Origin: an uncultured Geobacteraceae bacterium
GTDB lineage: Bacteria; Desulfobacterota; Desulfuromonadia; Geobacterales; Pseudopelobacteraceae
Length of the DNA: 32,679 nucleotides
Assembly (NCBI GenBank): GCA_903862245.1
Contig: CAIOXL010000151.1
Span: forward strand, 1 to 32,679
Direction of reading: 5' to 3'
Made by a program: the position numbers and the translations under genes
Part shown: positions 1-7,087 of the stretch, piece by piece
Position numbering within the stretch: the first letter of the stretch is position 1
How the letters are laid out: each line of letters opens with the position of its first letter
Notes under the pieces: model-generated
Told to the model about the DNA's origin: nothing
Database searches by the model: none
Seen by the model: the letters and a program-made list of their open reading frames with translations, nothing else

Positions 1-1791
1 CAGGTAATAACCGGTGGCGCCGGTGACGCCGACCCAGTTGGCGGTGAAGCGGGCATCGGTGATGGCTGTGGCTGCCGTGGCCGTAGGAGTGCCTAGCCAA
101 TGGGCATACAGGGTGACGTTGGCCGTGCCCATGGTGAAGGAGGCTGAACCGGAGGCCGCATAGTCCGTGCCGTTGCCGTTGGCCTGGCTGTTCCACCCGG
201 CAAAGGTGTAGCCGGTCCTGGTCAGGCTGCCGTTGGCGAGCAACGCGACCGTGACCGTGGCCCCTGGCAGATACGGATTGGCGCTGTCTACCGGCGCGCT
301 TCCGACGTTGCTGCCGTTGCCGTTGTAGGTGACGGTGTACGCGGGGGCTAGTTTCATCACGGAGCCGCTGCTATGAATGTACGGGGTACCGCCCGGGGCA
401 AAGGTTAGTAAGACTTGTTCAACATATCTCGCCGAGAATCCAGGGCTCCCCACGTTGACCCAGGCCGTGCCGTTGTATTTCATCACCGTGGCCTTACTGC
501 TGACGCTCCTATCGGAGTACGCCACGTACGGGGCACCGTCCGGGGCAAAGGCCAGTGAGATGTCATCGGGCACCGACGCCGAGAACCCAGGGCTCCCCAC
601 GATGACCCAGGCCGTGCCGTCGTATCTCTTCACCACGGCCTTAGCGCTGTAGCTCCAATCCGCGAACGCCACATACGCCGTACCGTCCGGGGCAAAGGCC
701 AGTGAGACGTTTTCGGTCATGTCCCCCGAGATTCCGGGTGCCCCCACGCTGACCCAAGCTGTGCCGTTGTATTTCATCACCGTGGCCTTCATGCCGTTGC
801 CGTCATCACGGTACGCCAAGTACGGGGTTCCGTCCGGGGCAAAGGCTAGTAACGTGGAAAAAGAGATAGCTGCCGCAGAGAACCCAGGGTTCCCCACGTT
901 GATCCAGACCCCGCCGGTGTATTTCATCACCGTGGCCTTATCGCCGTTGCCGCCATCAACGTACGCCACGTACGGGGTTCCGTCCGGGGCAAAAGCCAGC
1001 GAGAGGCAAAGAACACCTGCCGCCGAGAACCCAGGGCTCCCCACGTTGGCCCAGGCCGTGCCGTTGTATTTCATCATCGTGGCCTTATCGCCGTTGCCGC
1101 CATCAACGTACGCCACGTACGGGGTTCCGTCCGGGGCAAAGGTTAGTAAGAGGTTTACAGCGCTTCCCGCCGAGAACCCAGTGCTCCCCACGTTGACCCA
1201 GGCCGTGCCGTTGTATTTCATCATCGTGGCCTTATCACTGTTGGCGGCATCACTGTACACCACGTACGGGGTTCCGTCCGGGGCAAAGGCCAGCGAGGAG
1301 CTGTAGCTTACTACCCCGGGGCTCCACACCGCGGCCCAGGCTGTGGTGGTCAGGTCGCTTGCCGCAGTGGTGGTTAAATTAGCCGAAACTGGAGTGGCTT
1401 GCAGGGTCGTGCCGTCGTCGGCGGTGAAGCAGACGGTGTACTGCTGGTTTGCCGAAAGGTTGCGCACGGTGTAGCTGCCGGGAGTGCCGGCCGTAAGCGG
1501 CAGCGAACCGATACGCAAAGCAGCGGCACCGTTGCCGGCCAGGCCGGCCTTGACCTGGGTTCCGGTGCCGCAGGACGTGCCGGTGCCGGAAAGCAGGGTG
1601 AAATATCCGGTGCCTGAAGTGTCGGTTTGCAGGGTCAGGGTGGCCTGGCTGGCGCCCACGTTGGAGGTGGCAGGTACAGTGATGTTGGGGCCTGAAGCCC
1701 CAAAGGCTGCACCGCTTAGCGCAAAGAGAACGAGTATAAAGGCGATGATGGTGGGAATTACGCTACTTGGCTTTCGTTTAGTAAGCATCAT
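1..1791 (-). CDS. Secreted propeller-repeat / InlB-repeat / Fn3 surface protein (C-terminus outside window)
   Basis: The minus-strand frame is open for 597 codons from ATG-ATG at 1791 to the window edge, so the C-terminus is missing. GGAG lies about 11 nt upstream of the first ATG. Residues 1-33 form a signal peptide (KRK, a hydrophobic stretch, then an Ala-rich end near AFGA). Residues about 38-135 are a Thr/Gly-rich Ig-like region with two Cys. Residues about 150-482 contain seven repeats of 49-50 residues with the core LAFAPDGTPYVAY and KATVMKYNGTAWVNVG, which suggests a seven-bladed beta-propeller. Residues about 484-565 match an InlB B-type repeat (YTVTYNGNG, GYTFAGWN, LYAHW). Residues 567-597 begin a fibronectin type III domain (FTANWVGVTGATGYYL). 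The architecture fits a secreted or surface binding protein, but the ligand is unknown. It is divergent from the two-component genes at 2190; a functional link is only inferred. The reading frame was translated without stops. Confidence 0.85.
   Translation of the reverse strand, partial: MMLTKRKPSSVIPTIIAFILVLFALSGAAFGASGPNITVPATSNVGASQATLTLQTDTSGTGYFTLLSGTGTSCGTGTQVKAGLAGNGAAALRIGSLPLTAGTPGSYTVRNLSANQQYTVCFTADDGTTLQATPVSANLTTTAASDLTTTAWAAVWSPGVVSYSSSLAFAPDGTPYVVYSDAANSDKATMMKYNGTAWVNVGSTGFSAGSAVNLLLTFAPDGTPYVAYVDGGNGDKATMMKYNGTAWANVGSPGFSAAGVLCLSLAFAPDGTPYVAYVDGGNGDKATVMKYTGGVWINVGNPGFSAAAISFSTLLAFAPDGTPYLAYRDDGNGMKATVMKYNGTAWVSVGAPGISGDMTENVSLAFAPDGTAYVAFADWSYSAKAVVKRYDGTAWVIVGSPGFSASVPDDISLAFAPDGAPYVAYSDRSVSSKATVMKYNGTAWVNVGSPGFSARYVEQVLLTFAPGGTPYIHSSGSVMKLAPAYTVTYNGNGSNVGSAPVDSANPYLPGATVTVALLANGSLTRTGYTFAGWNSQANGNGTDYAASGSASFTMGTANVTLYAHWLGTPTATAATAITDARFTANWVGVTGATGYYL
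346..1344 (-). repeat. Seven tandem ~147-bp coding repeats
   Basis: The LAFAPDG core recurs at residues 167, 216, 265, 315, 364, 413 and 462 of the encoded protein, so spacings are 49, 49, 50, 49, 49 and 49 residues. Conservation is visible at the DNA level: on the plus strand GTACGGGGTTCCGTCCGGG and GGCCGTGCCGTTGTATTTC recur nearly unchanged. Variation concentrates in the segment between GFSA and the LAF core, expected to be a loop. The seventh unit departs after GGTPYI and lacks about seven residues before VMK. Near-identity at the DNA level suggests recent duplication or gene conversion. Confidence 0.85.
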
Positions 1792-2189
1792 TAAAATGTA
1801 ATCTCCTGCTTCAGGGGGATATTATTTGTTGTGGGCTGTTAACATCTGTCCTATTTTTTCTATATACACCTATTTTGTTATGCAACGCCACTCACAATTT
1901 CTCTCATTTCTCTCATTTCTCTCATTTCACCGGCACTTTCGCGCACAGCACCGGTTGATGGGTGGCGATACTGACGCACCACTCCCCAAAATGTGAGGAA
2001 ATGAGAGTGGCATTTTTGCTTGTCATTTTGCGTATTCTACTGTTTTTCAGGATACTCTGCATAAAATGCATCTACTCACAAATAATCAGTGGTATTGCTC
2101 CATGTTTGTGATAATCTGCGCCGTGTCTGCTGGTAAAAACGCACCCGTCCCAAACAGATCTGCAAAATTAACGAGACGCGAGGTACGCC
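1792..2189. other. 398-bp AT-rich divergent intergenic region
   Basis: No convincing gene is present. The region separates the minus-strand surface protein (start 1791) from the plus-strand response regulator (start 2190), so it should hold both promoters. An extended -10-like TGT-GATAAT lies at 2107-2115 on the plus strand, but I find no good -35 at normal spacing. Short direct and inverted repeats at 1886-2011 are listed separately and could be regulator sites. Confidence 0.6.
1901..1927. repeat. Three tandem CTCTCATTT units with inverted copies downstream
   Basis: CTCTCATTT occurs three times with no gap (1901-1909, 1910-1918, 1919-1927). A perfect inverted copy, AAATGAGAG, lies at 1999-2007, and a one-mismatch inverted copy, AAATGTGAG, at 1988-1996. 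The outer flanks also pair: GCCACT at 1887-1892 against AGTGGC at 2006-2011. The arrangement could fold as an imperfect hairpin or be a cluster of protein sites between two divergent genes. The function is unknown. Confidence 0.6.
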
Positions 2190-2918
2190 ATGAGTGTCGC
2201 CCCCCCCTACACAATTGCAATTGTGGACGATGAAGAGGATTTACGTGACAATGTTGCCGCGTTTTTGGAAGCACAGGGGTTCAAAACCTGGGGCGCCGAT
2301 TCGGCGGAAAGTTTTTACCGACAGAGGGTGGTATCGAGCGTGGATTTGGTTATTGTGGATTTAGGCTTGCCCGGTGAAGGGGGGCTCGATCTTATAGCCT
2401 ATCTGAATACCTACTGCAATCACGCGGTAATTGCGCTGACCGCCCGAGGAGCACTGTCGGACCGCATTTCCGGGCTGGAAGCGGGGGCGGATTACTATTT
2501 TGTCAAACCGGTTGACCTGTTCGAGCTAAAAGCCGCCATCAACGCTGTTCTGCGCAAAAAAACGGGGGAGGTAAAAGAGACGCTTCAGGCTGATAAAGAC
2601 GATTTCGGCATGTGGGAGATCTTTTTGGGCAAAGCAATTCTGGTGGCACCGAACGGTGTAAAGGTTGATCTTACGACAAACGAAATGTTGTTGCTTGAAA
2701 TTCTGATGGACGGCAAACAAGAGGTCTTTTCCAAAACTCAACTGCTTGACCTTTTTGGTCTGCAGTTCCTTGAAGGAGACTTTCATCGCATTGAAGTGCT
2801 GATTTCGCGCCTACGCTCCAAGGTGTACAAAATTTCTGGTCAGCGTTTGCCGCTCCGCTCAATCTTTGGCAAAGGGGTGGCTTTTGCCGGATCCTCAAAA
2901 AAAAGGAGTTACTTTTGA
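2190..2918 (+). CDS. OmpR-family response regulator
   Basis: 242 residues. An N-terminal receiver domain (about 8-120) has the acidic pair D13-D14, the expected phospho-acceptor D57 (VDLGLPG), T84 (ALTAR) and K106 (FVKP). A C-terminal winged-helix DNA-binding domain (about 140-238) includes LTTNEMLLLEIL and a recognition region around RIEVLISRLRSKV. It should bind DNA after phosphorylation by the kinase encoded immediately downstream, whose TTG start overlaps this gene's stop by 4 nt (translational coupling). The start follows a GAGG-like site about 5 nt upstream. Codons 4-6 contain an eight-C tract. Targets are unknown; the divergent surface-protein gene is a natural candidate, by inference only. 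Confidence 0.9.
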   Translation: MSVAPPYTIAIVDDEEDLRDNVAAFLEAQGFKTWGADSAESFYRQRVVSSVDLVIVDLGLPGEGGLDLIAYLNTYCNHAVIALTARGALSDRISGLEAGADYYFVKPVDLFELKAAINAVLRKKTGEVKETLQADKDDFGMWEIFLGKAILVAPNGVKVDLTTNEMLLLEILMDGKQEVFSKTQLLDLFGLQFLEGDFHRIEVLISRLRSKVYKISGQRLPLRSIFGKGVAFAGSSKKRSYF

Positions 2919-5278
2919 AACGCAACTATTGGTGGATAGCAGGCGCCCTGTTTGCGTTCTGGTTCAGCATCTGCTGTTCACCGGCTCATGCGCGGGATCA
3001 TCTTCGCCTGGGATTCGATTACCCCTACGAGGTCTATGTCGACAAAGGGGGTACACTCGCCATCAATGAGGTTGCCGCGCTCCCCCCCTCCTCGTTTGTC
3101 CCTCTCCAAAAAGGGCTTTCGCTGGGGTACACCGACGCGGTGGCATGGCTCCGCCTGGAGATGCCAGCGGCAGGGTGGCCCGGCAGCGAATGGCGACTGG
3201 AGGTACAGCCCCCCCTTCTGGACTCGATCATTCTGTATGAAGCCACCCCCTTCGGGTGGTACGTACGTCAGGCCGGCTCCCGGTACCCGTTCGTACTGCG
3301 CGAAGCTGATTACCGCTATATTGTGTTCCGCATGACCTCCTCCCACCCTCCCCTGCCACCAAAAGTTATCTATATCCGAGTACAGTCCGGCAACGCGCTC
3401 TACCTGCTGGCAGAACTGAAATCACCCGCCGAGTTCGCACGGCAAAGCGAATTGCACACGGCGCTCTGGGGAGGATATTTCGGATCGGTCGCACTGATGC
3501 TGGGGTTCGTGTTTATCATGGCGATAATCAATCGCACACGGCGCTACCTGGCATTGTCCATGGTCCTGCTGGCCAATAGCGTTCAGATTTTCAATGCCCA
3601 GGGGTTTCTGACGGGACTATTCTGGTTCGGCAGGGAGAGGTGGGGCGATATCAGCGGATATGTGACCGCCCCTCTGGCTATCGCCTCCATAATCTGGGCC
3701 ACCAGGGCTATTGTCACCAGCCGTAATCCGCCGCGTTGGCTTGGCAACCTATACCTTATGGGAGCGTGGTTCTGTACCCTGGTACCGCTGAGTGCATTGT
3801 ATGGTTACTACCACGAGGCGTATATCACTGCCCTTGTTTTAAACCTGCTCGGAGTAATCGGCGCCATTACCATCCTCGCCTCCCACCGTAAGGATCTCGT
3901 TTTTTCCGACAAGGTTATGCTCCTCTCGCTGGCCTCCTACATTATAATATATATTCACACCACCCGGTGGCTGCTCGGTTTCACCCCGGTAGAACCGTCT
4001 CAGATCATTCTGCGTGCGGGGCTTATCGAAATATTCTGCATGATGATTTCCGCGGCGCTGCTGTTGGAAATCCGCCAGGCCCAACACGCATTACTTCAGC
4101 AAAAGACCGACGATCTGGAGATCTGCACCATTTCCGGGAAAACACTGAAACTGAAGGTGGAGGAACAGACGGAGGTGATTCAGAAGAGCAGTATGCTGTA
4201 TCAGTCAATTCTTGAACTGTCGCCTGACGACGTCACCATCACGGATCTGACCGGTTCCATTACAATGGTCTCTGCCGCTTCGATGGGAATGTTCGGCTAC
4301 CAGCGGGTAGAGGAACAGATAGGGCGCAATGTCATCGAGTTTGTTGCCCCCGAAGACCGGGAGCGCGCTATGGGCAACTTCAAACGCGTGCTCACGGAAG
4401 GTCATTCCGGGCTGGAAGTGTATAAAGCCGTTCGGGCGGATGGCAGCACCTTCACCATCAACGTCAACGGCAAGATACTCCCCAACGGCACCGGCGAGCC
4501 GACCAGCATAATTTTTGTAGTACGCGATATCACCGAAGAGGTACGCCTCAAACAAGATCTGCTGACGCTGTTGGAAAGCAAGCGGCGCTTGCTGCTGGAG
4601 CAGCGCAATTTCCTCAGCATGGTCAGCCATGAGTTCCGCACCCCGCTGGCGGTGATCGATTCGGCGGCGATCAATCTGATGGCGGTGCCGGTAGCCGGAC
4701 AGGGGGATCTTGACCGACGCGCGCATCAGATTCAGCGGGCGACCCGTTCGTTGTCGCAGTTGATTGATAACTGTCTGACCAGTGAGCGTATTGATGACGG
4801 CGGTTTTCAGTTAATGCGGCAGCAGATACCGGTTATCGAACTGGTGACGGAAACGGCACAGATTGTCACCTTCTCGCAGCGCCACGTACTGCAGCTTGAG
4901 TGCGACAACGCGCCCGCAATCTGGGCTCTCGATCCAACGCTGATCAAGATTGCTCTGTCCAACCTGATTGATAATGCGATCAAGTATTCGGAACAGGGGA
5001 CTGTCACGGTGTCTGCCTGTTTGTGCGATGGGGGGCGACTCTGTATCGGGGTAACTGATGAGGGGTTCGGTATCGGCGAACACGAAGCAAAGTCTCTGTT
5101 TGAGAAGTTTGTTCGCGGGGATGCCGCCCAGCGCGGCAAAAGCATACGGGGCAGCGGTTTGGGGCTGTTCATTACCCGGCGCATTGCCCAGGCCCACGGC
5201 GGCGATCTGGTATTGAAATCCCGTGAGCCGGGGGCGACGCGGTTTGAACTCTGGCTGCCAGGAGAGGATACCGCCTAA
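2915..5278 (+). CDS. 7TM-DISM / PAS sensor histidine kinase
   Basis: 787 residues from a TTG start; AAAGGAG lies 6 nt upstream, and TTGA overlaps the regulator's stop. A signal peptide covers about 1-27 (cleavage near AHA). An extracytoplasmic 7TMR-DISMED2-like domain covers about 30-170. About seven membrane segments follow (roughly 185-390), then a short coiled coil, a PAS domain (about 426-545), HisKA with phospho-acceptor H572 (SHEFRTPL) and a HATPase domain with N-box N683-N687, DEGFGIG and GSGLGLF. It should autophosphorylate at H572 and pass phosphate to the upstream regulator. DISM domains are often thought to bind carbohydrate or other small ligands, but the signal here is unknown. 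Its stop overlaps that of the convergent gluQ. Confidence 0.92.
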   Translation: MKRNYWWIAGALFAFWFSICCSPAHARDHLRLGFDYPYEVYVDKGGTLAINEVAALPPSSFVPLQKGLSLGYTDAVAWLRLEMPAAGWPGSEWRLEVQPPLLDSIILYEATPFGWYVRQAGSRYPFVLREADYRYIVFRMTSSHPPLPPKVIYIRVQSGNALYLLAELKSPAEFARQSELHTALWGGYFGSVALMLGFVFIMAIINRTRRYLALSMVLLANSVQIFNAQGFLTGLFWFGRERWGDISGYVTAPLAIASIIWATRAIVTSRNPPRWLGNLYLMGAWFCTLVPLSALYGYYHEAYITALVLNLLGVIGAITILASHRKDLVFSDKVMLLSLASYIIIYIHTTRWLLGFTPVEPSQIILRAGLIEIFCMMISAALLLEIRQAQHALLQQKTDDLEICTISGKTLKLKVEEQTEVIQKSSMLYQSILELSPDDVTITDLTGSITMVSAASMGMFGYQRVEEQIGRNVIEFVAPEDRERAMGNFKRVLTEGHSGLEVYKAVRADGSTFTINVNGKILPNGTGEPTSIIFVVRDITEEVRLKQDLLTLLESKRRLLLEQRNFLSMVSHEFRTPLAVIDSAAINLMAVPVAGQGDLDRRAHQIQRATRSLSQLIDNCLTSERIDDGGFQLMRQQIPVIELVTETAQIVTFSQRHVLQLECDNAPAIWALDPTLIKIALSNLIDNAIKYSEQGTVTVSACLCDGGRLCIGVTDEGFGIGEHEAKSLFEKFVRGDAAQRGKSIRGSGLGLFITRRIAQAHGGDLVLKSREPGATRFELWLPGEDTA

Positions 5279-6213
5279 GCGGCAACCGTACCGTCAACGG
5301 CGGCGAACAGCCGCTCCGGCCGGAAGTGGTCGCTCCCCCACTGAAGGATAGCGGAGCACGGTTCACCGGAAAGCTCCGGCGGAGGCTTCTGGCCGAGAAA
5401 ACGGAGCGCCGCCAGAAGCAGCACCTGTTCCCGCCCGGCCACACTCCCCAGATGGTTTGAAATGAGGTTGTCCCGCTTACTCAGTTTAGCCCCCCCCTCC
5501 CCGGTCACTAGCGGCAGGTGGCAATAGTCCGGCCGGGGAAAATCGAGCAGCCGCTGCAGATATATCTGGCGGGGCGTTGAACCGAGCAGATCATCCCCCC
5601 GCACGACCTGGTTGACACCGGCCAGGGCATCATCCACCACCACCGCCAGTTGATAGGCAAATTCCCCGTCACCCCGTTTCGCCACAAAATCACCGCAGAC
5701 CGCAGGAAGTCGCTGGCAGCATTCCCCCCTGCGTCGGTCGGTGAAGCAGATCTCTTCTTCCGGGACGCTGACCCTCCAGGAACGCACGGGCGAAGAGTCG
5801 TTCATCCCCCCCCGACACCGGCCCGGATACGCTGGGCCGTCATCGCCAGGATGGGGAGCCGAGCTGCTCCCCGAGATTTCCCGGCGGGAACAGCTGCAGG
5901 GATAGACCTCCCCCGCCCGCTGCAGAGCGCCAAAAGCTGCTTCATACTCCTCCAGATGTCGGCTCTGCCGGGTCACCTCGCCATCCCACAACAGCCCGAA
6001 CGATGCCAGCGTCCGCATGATGTCGTCCGCCATGCCCGGTTGCTGGCGACGGCTGTCCAGGTCATCAAGACGCAGCAGCCAGCGACCGCCCCCCTGTTTC
6101 GCCATCAGCCAACTCCCGACCGCCGTTACCAGCGAACCGATGTGGAGCGGACCGGTGGGTGACGGGGCAAAGCGGCCGACAACCGGCTGAGCGGAGGTGG
6201 TGGCGGGGATCAT
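5275..6213 (-). CDS. gluQ: Glutamyl-Q tRNA(Asp) synthetase
   Basis: 312 residues. This class I synthetase-like enzyme charges glutamate onto queuosine 34 of tRNA(Asp) and lacks the anticodon-binding domain of GluRS. Visible are FAPSPTGPLHIGS (HIGH-type motif, H24), the LRLDDLDSRR region, a zinc-site pattern C106-x-C108 with Y129 and C133 as in the family, FAYQLAVVVDDALAGVNQVVRG, and KLSKR at 243-247 (KMSKS-type). The length is close to the usual size of about 300 residues. The ATG lies 3 nt after the ppnP stop, so the two are probably cotranscribed. The TAG stop overlaps the stop of the convergent kinase gene, leaving no intergenic terminator. Confidence 0.92.
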   Translation of the reverse strand: MIPATTSAQPVVGRFAPSPTGPLHIGSLVTAVGSWLMAKQGGGRWLLRLDDLDSRRQQPGMADDIMRTLASFGLLWDGEVTRQSRHLEEYEAAFGALQRAGEVYPCSCSRREISGSSSAPHPGDDGPAYPGRCRGGMNDSSPVRSWRVSVPEEEICFTDRRRGECCQRLPAVCGDFVAKRGDGEFAYQLAVVVDDALAGVNQVVRGDDLLGSTPRQIYLQRLLDFPRPDYCHLPLVTGEGGAKLSKRDNLISNHLGSVAGREQVLLLAALRFLGQKPPPELSGEPCSAILQWGSDHFRPERLFAAVDGTVAA

Positions 6214-6216
6214 CTG

Positions 6217-6531
6217 TCAGGCAACGAAGTAGCAGCAGTAGTCGGTAACGACCGGGACTTTCATCAGAAAAACAGAGTTCGCCGGCACGTCGAACGCCTG
6301 GCCGCCGCAAATCTTCTTCCACTCTGCTTCCCCTTTCAACTGCCACTCCAGCTCACCGGACAGGATCTCCATAATTTCTGCGGCGCCGGTGGAAAATTCG
6401 TATTCTCCCACCTGCATGACCCCGAGGGTTTTCTTGCTACCATCGGCACAGAGTACGGTGTGGCTGACGACCTGGCCGCCGAAATAAATGTTGGCCTTCT
6501 TGACGACGGTGACGTTATTCAATTCTGACAT
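6217..6531 (-). CDS. ppnP: Pyrimidine/purine nucleoside phosphorylase (PpnP, formerly DUF1255)
   Basis: 104 residues. PpnP is a small cupin-fold enzyme that phosphorolyses several purine and pyrimidine nucleosides. Family features are NNVTVVKKANIYFGG, KKTLGVMQVGEYEFSTGAAEIMEILSG, and FDVPANSVFLMKV with a short C-terminal DYCCYF tail. Upstream in-frame codons exist, but the ATG at 6531 is preferred: it follows a strong GGGAGGA site and gives the standard family length and N-terminus. A terminator at 6565-6596 lies just upstream, so this gene and gluQ probably form their own transcript or depend on read-through. Confidence 0.9.
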   Translation of the reverse strand: MSELNNVTVVKKANIYFGGQVVSHTVLCADGSKKTLGVMQVGEYEFSTGAAEIMEILSGELEWQLKGEAEWKKICGGQAFDVPANSVFLMKVPVVTDYCCYFVA

Positions 6532-6564
6532 GGTTCCTCCCTGGGTATGTGTGCCATGCGGCAT

Positions 6565-6596
6565 AAGAAAAACCCGCAGGATTGCTCCGGCGGGTT
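6565..6596 (-). terminator. Intrinsic terminator after the glycine-zipper gene
   Basis: Read on the minus strand, AACCCGC (6596-6590) pairs with GCGGGTT (6577-6571) around a 12-nt loop and is followed by a T-rich run. It lies about 30 nt past the stop of the gene ending at 6626 and upstream of ppnP. Confidence 0.75.
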
Positions 6597-6625
6597 GTGG
6601 GTTGCTGATAATTGACCGACATGGG

Positions 6626-7018
6626 TCAGTTGAAGGTACCCCGAAAGAGGTCGGCTTTCCAGGCAACAGTTGTCTGGCGTGTCGAGGGTGAGGTGACCAG
6701 CTCCGGCATGATCGTCGGGAAGGCGACTCTGAAGCTGCCGTTTTCAACCTGAGCAAAGGCACGGGCTGACTTGGCCAGGCCGAAGGCGGTGCCAGCCAGG
6801 ATACCGCCGGCAGCTCCGTAGGCCATATAATTGAAGTTGTCCAGCGGCTTGGTCTTGAACATCATGAGCGCACCGCCGATAAGCGCGCCAATGGCGGCGC
6901 CATAGGCGGCATCGGTAAATACTTCCTTGAGAGTATCTTCTGCCGCACAGGAAACAGAGGCGGTGGAGAAGAGCGAAACCAGGGTCAGTAGCGCTATAGT
7001 TTTTCGTATATGTTTCAT
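6626..7018 (-). CDS. Exported glycine-zipper protein of unknown function
   Basis: 130 residues from the ATG at 7018. An upstream in-frame start at 7072 would put 18 residues before the signal peptide, so 7018 is preferred; GGAG lies about 9 nt upstream. Residues 1-25 are a signal peptide (MKHIRK, a hydrophobic core, then SCA-AED). No canonical lipobox is seen, although a Cys lies at the cleavage region. Residues about 35-85 hold two small-residue stretches, YGAAIGALIGGALM and YGAAGGILAGTAFGLA, typical of glycine-zipper helix packing in or on membranes. The C-terminal part is polar and ends WKADLFRGTFN. The gene sits between the nucleotidyltransferase fusion and a terminator. Function unknown. 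Confidence 0.8.
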   Translation of the reverse strand: MKHIRKTIALLTLVSLFSTASVSCAAEDTLKEVFTDAAYGAAIGALIGGALMMFKTKPLDNFNYMAYGAAGGILAGTAFGLAKSARAFAQVENGSFRVAFPTIMPELVTSPSTRQTTVAWKADLFRGTFN

Positions 7019-7087
7019 AAGCGGTGTCTCCGTAGATCGGGGCGAACAGGCAGTGTGCAGCGTTTTTACCACACTTCGGCCATTCCG

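Noticed and set aside
377-1306. Plus-strand open frames with YATYGVPSGAKAS repeats
   Set aside because: They are the antisense reading of the tandem propeller repeats; the minus-strand frame has the signal peptide, ribosome site and recognisable domains.
1901-1927. Possible CRISPR array
   Set aside because: Units are 9 bp with no spacers and no cas genes are present.
2014-2025. Sigma-54 promoter around TGGCATTTTTGCTT upstream of the regulator
   Set aside because: The spacing between the GG and GC elements is about three bases too short.
2200-2207. Eight-C tract in codons 4-6 of the response regulator as a phase-variation switch
   Set aside because: Runs of seven or eight G or C are common in this window, including inside essential murF and mraY, so the tract is not distinctive.
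2211-2224. Perfect 14-bp palindrome ACAATTGCAATTGT early in the response regulator gene
   Set aside because: It encodes conserved receiver-strand residues (TIAIV) and is fully explained by coding; no second copy was seen.
6217-6762. Longer PpnP with about 77 extra N-terminal residues
   Set aside because: The extension crosses the terminator hairpin and lacks family similarity; ATG 6531 has a strong ribosome site.
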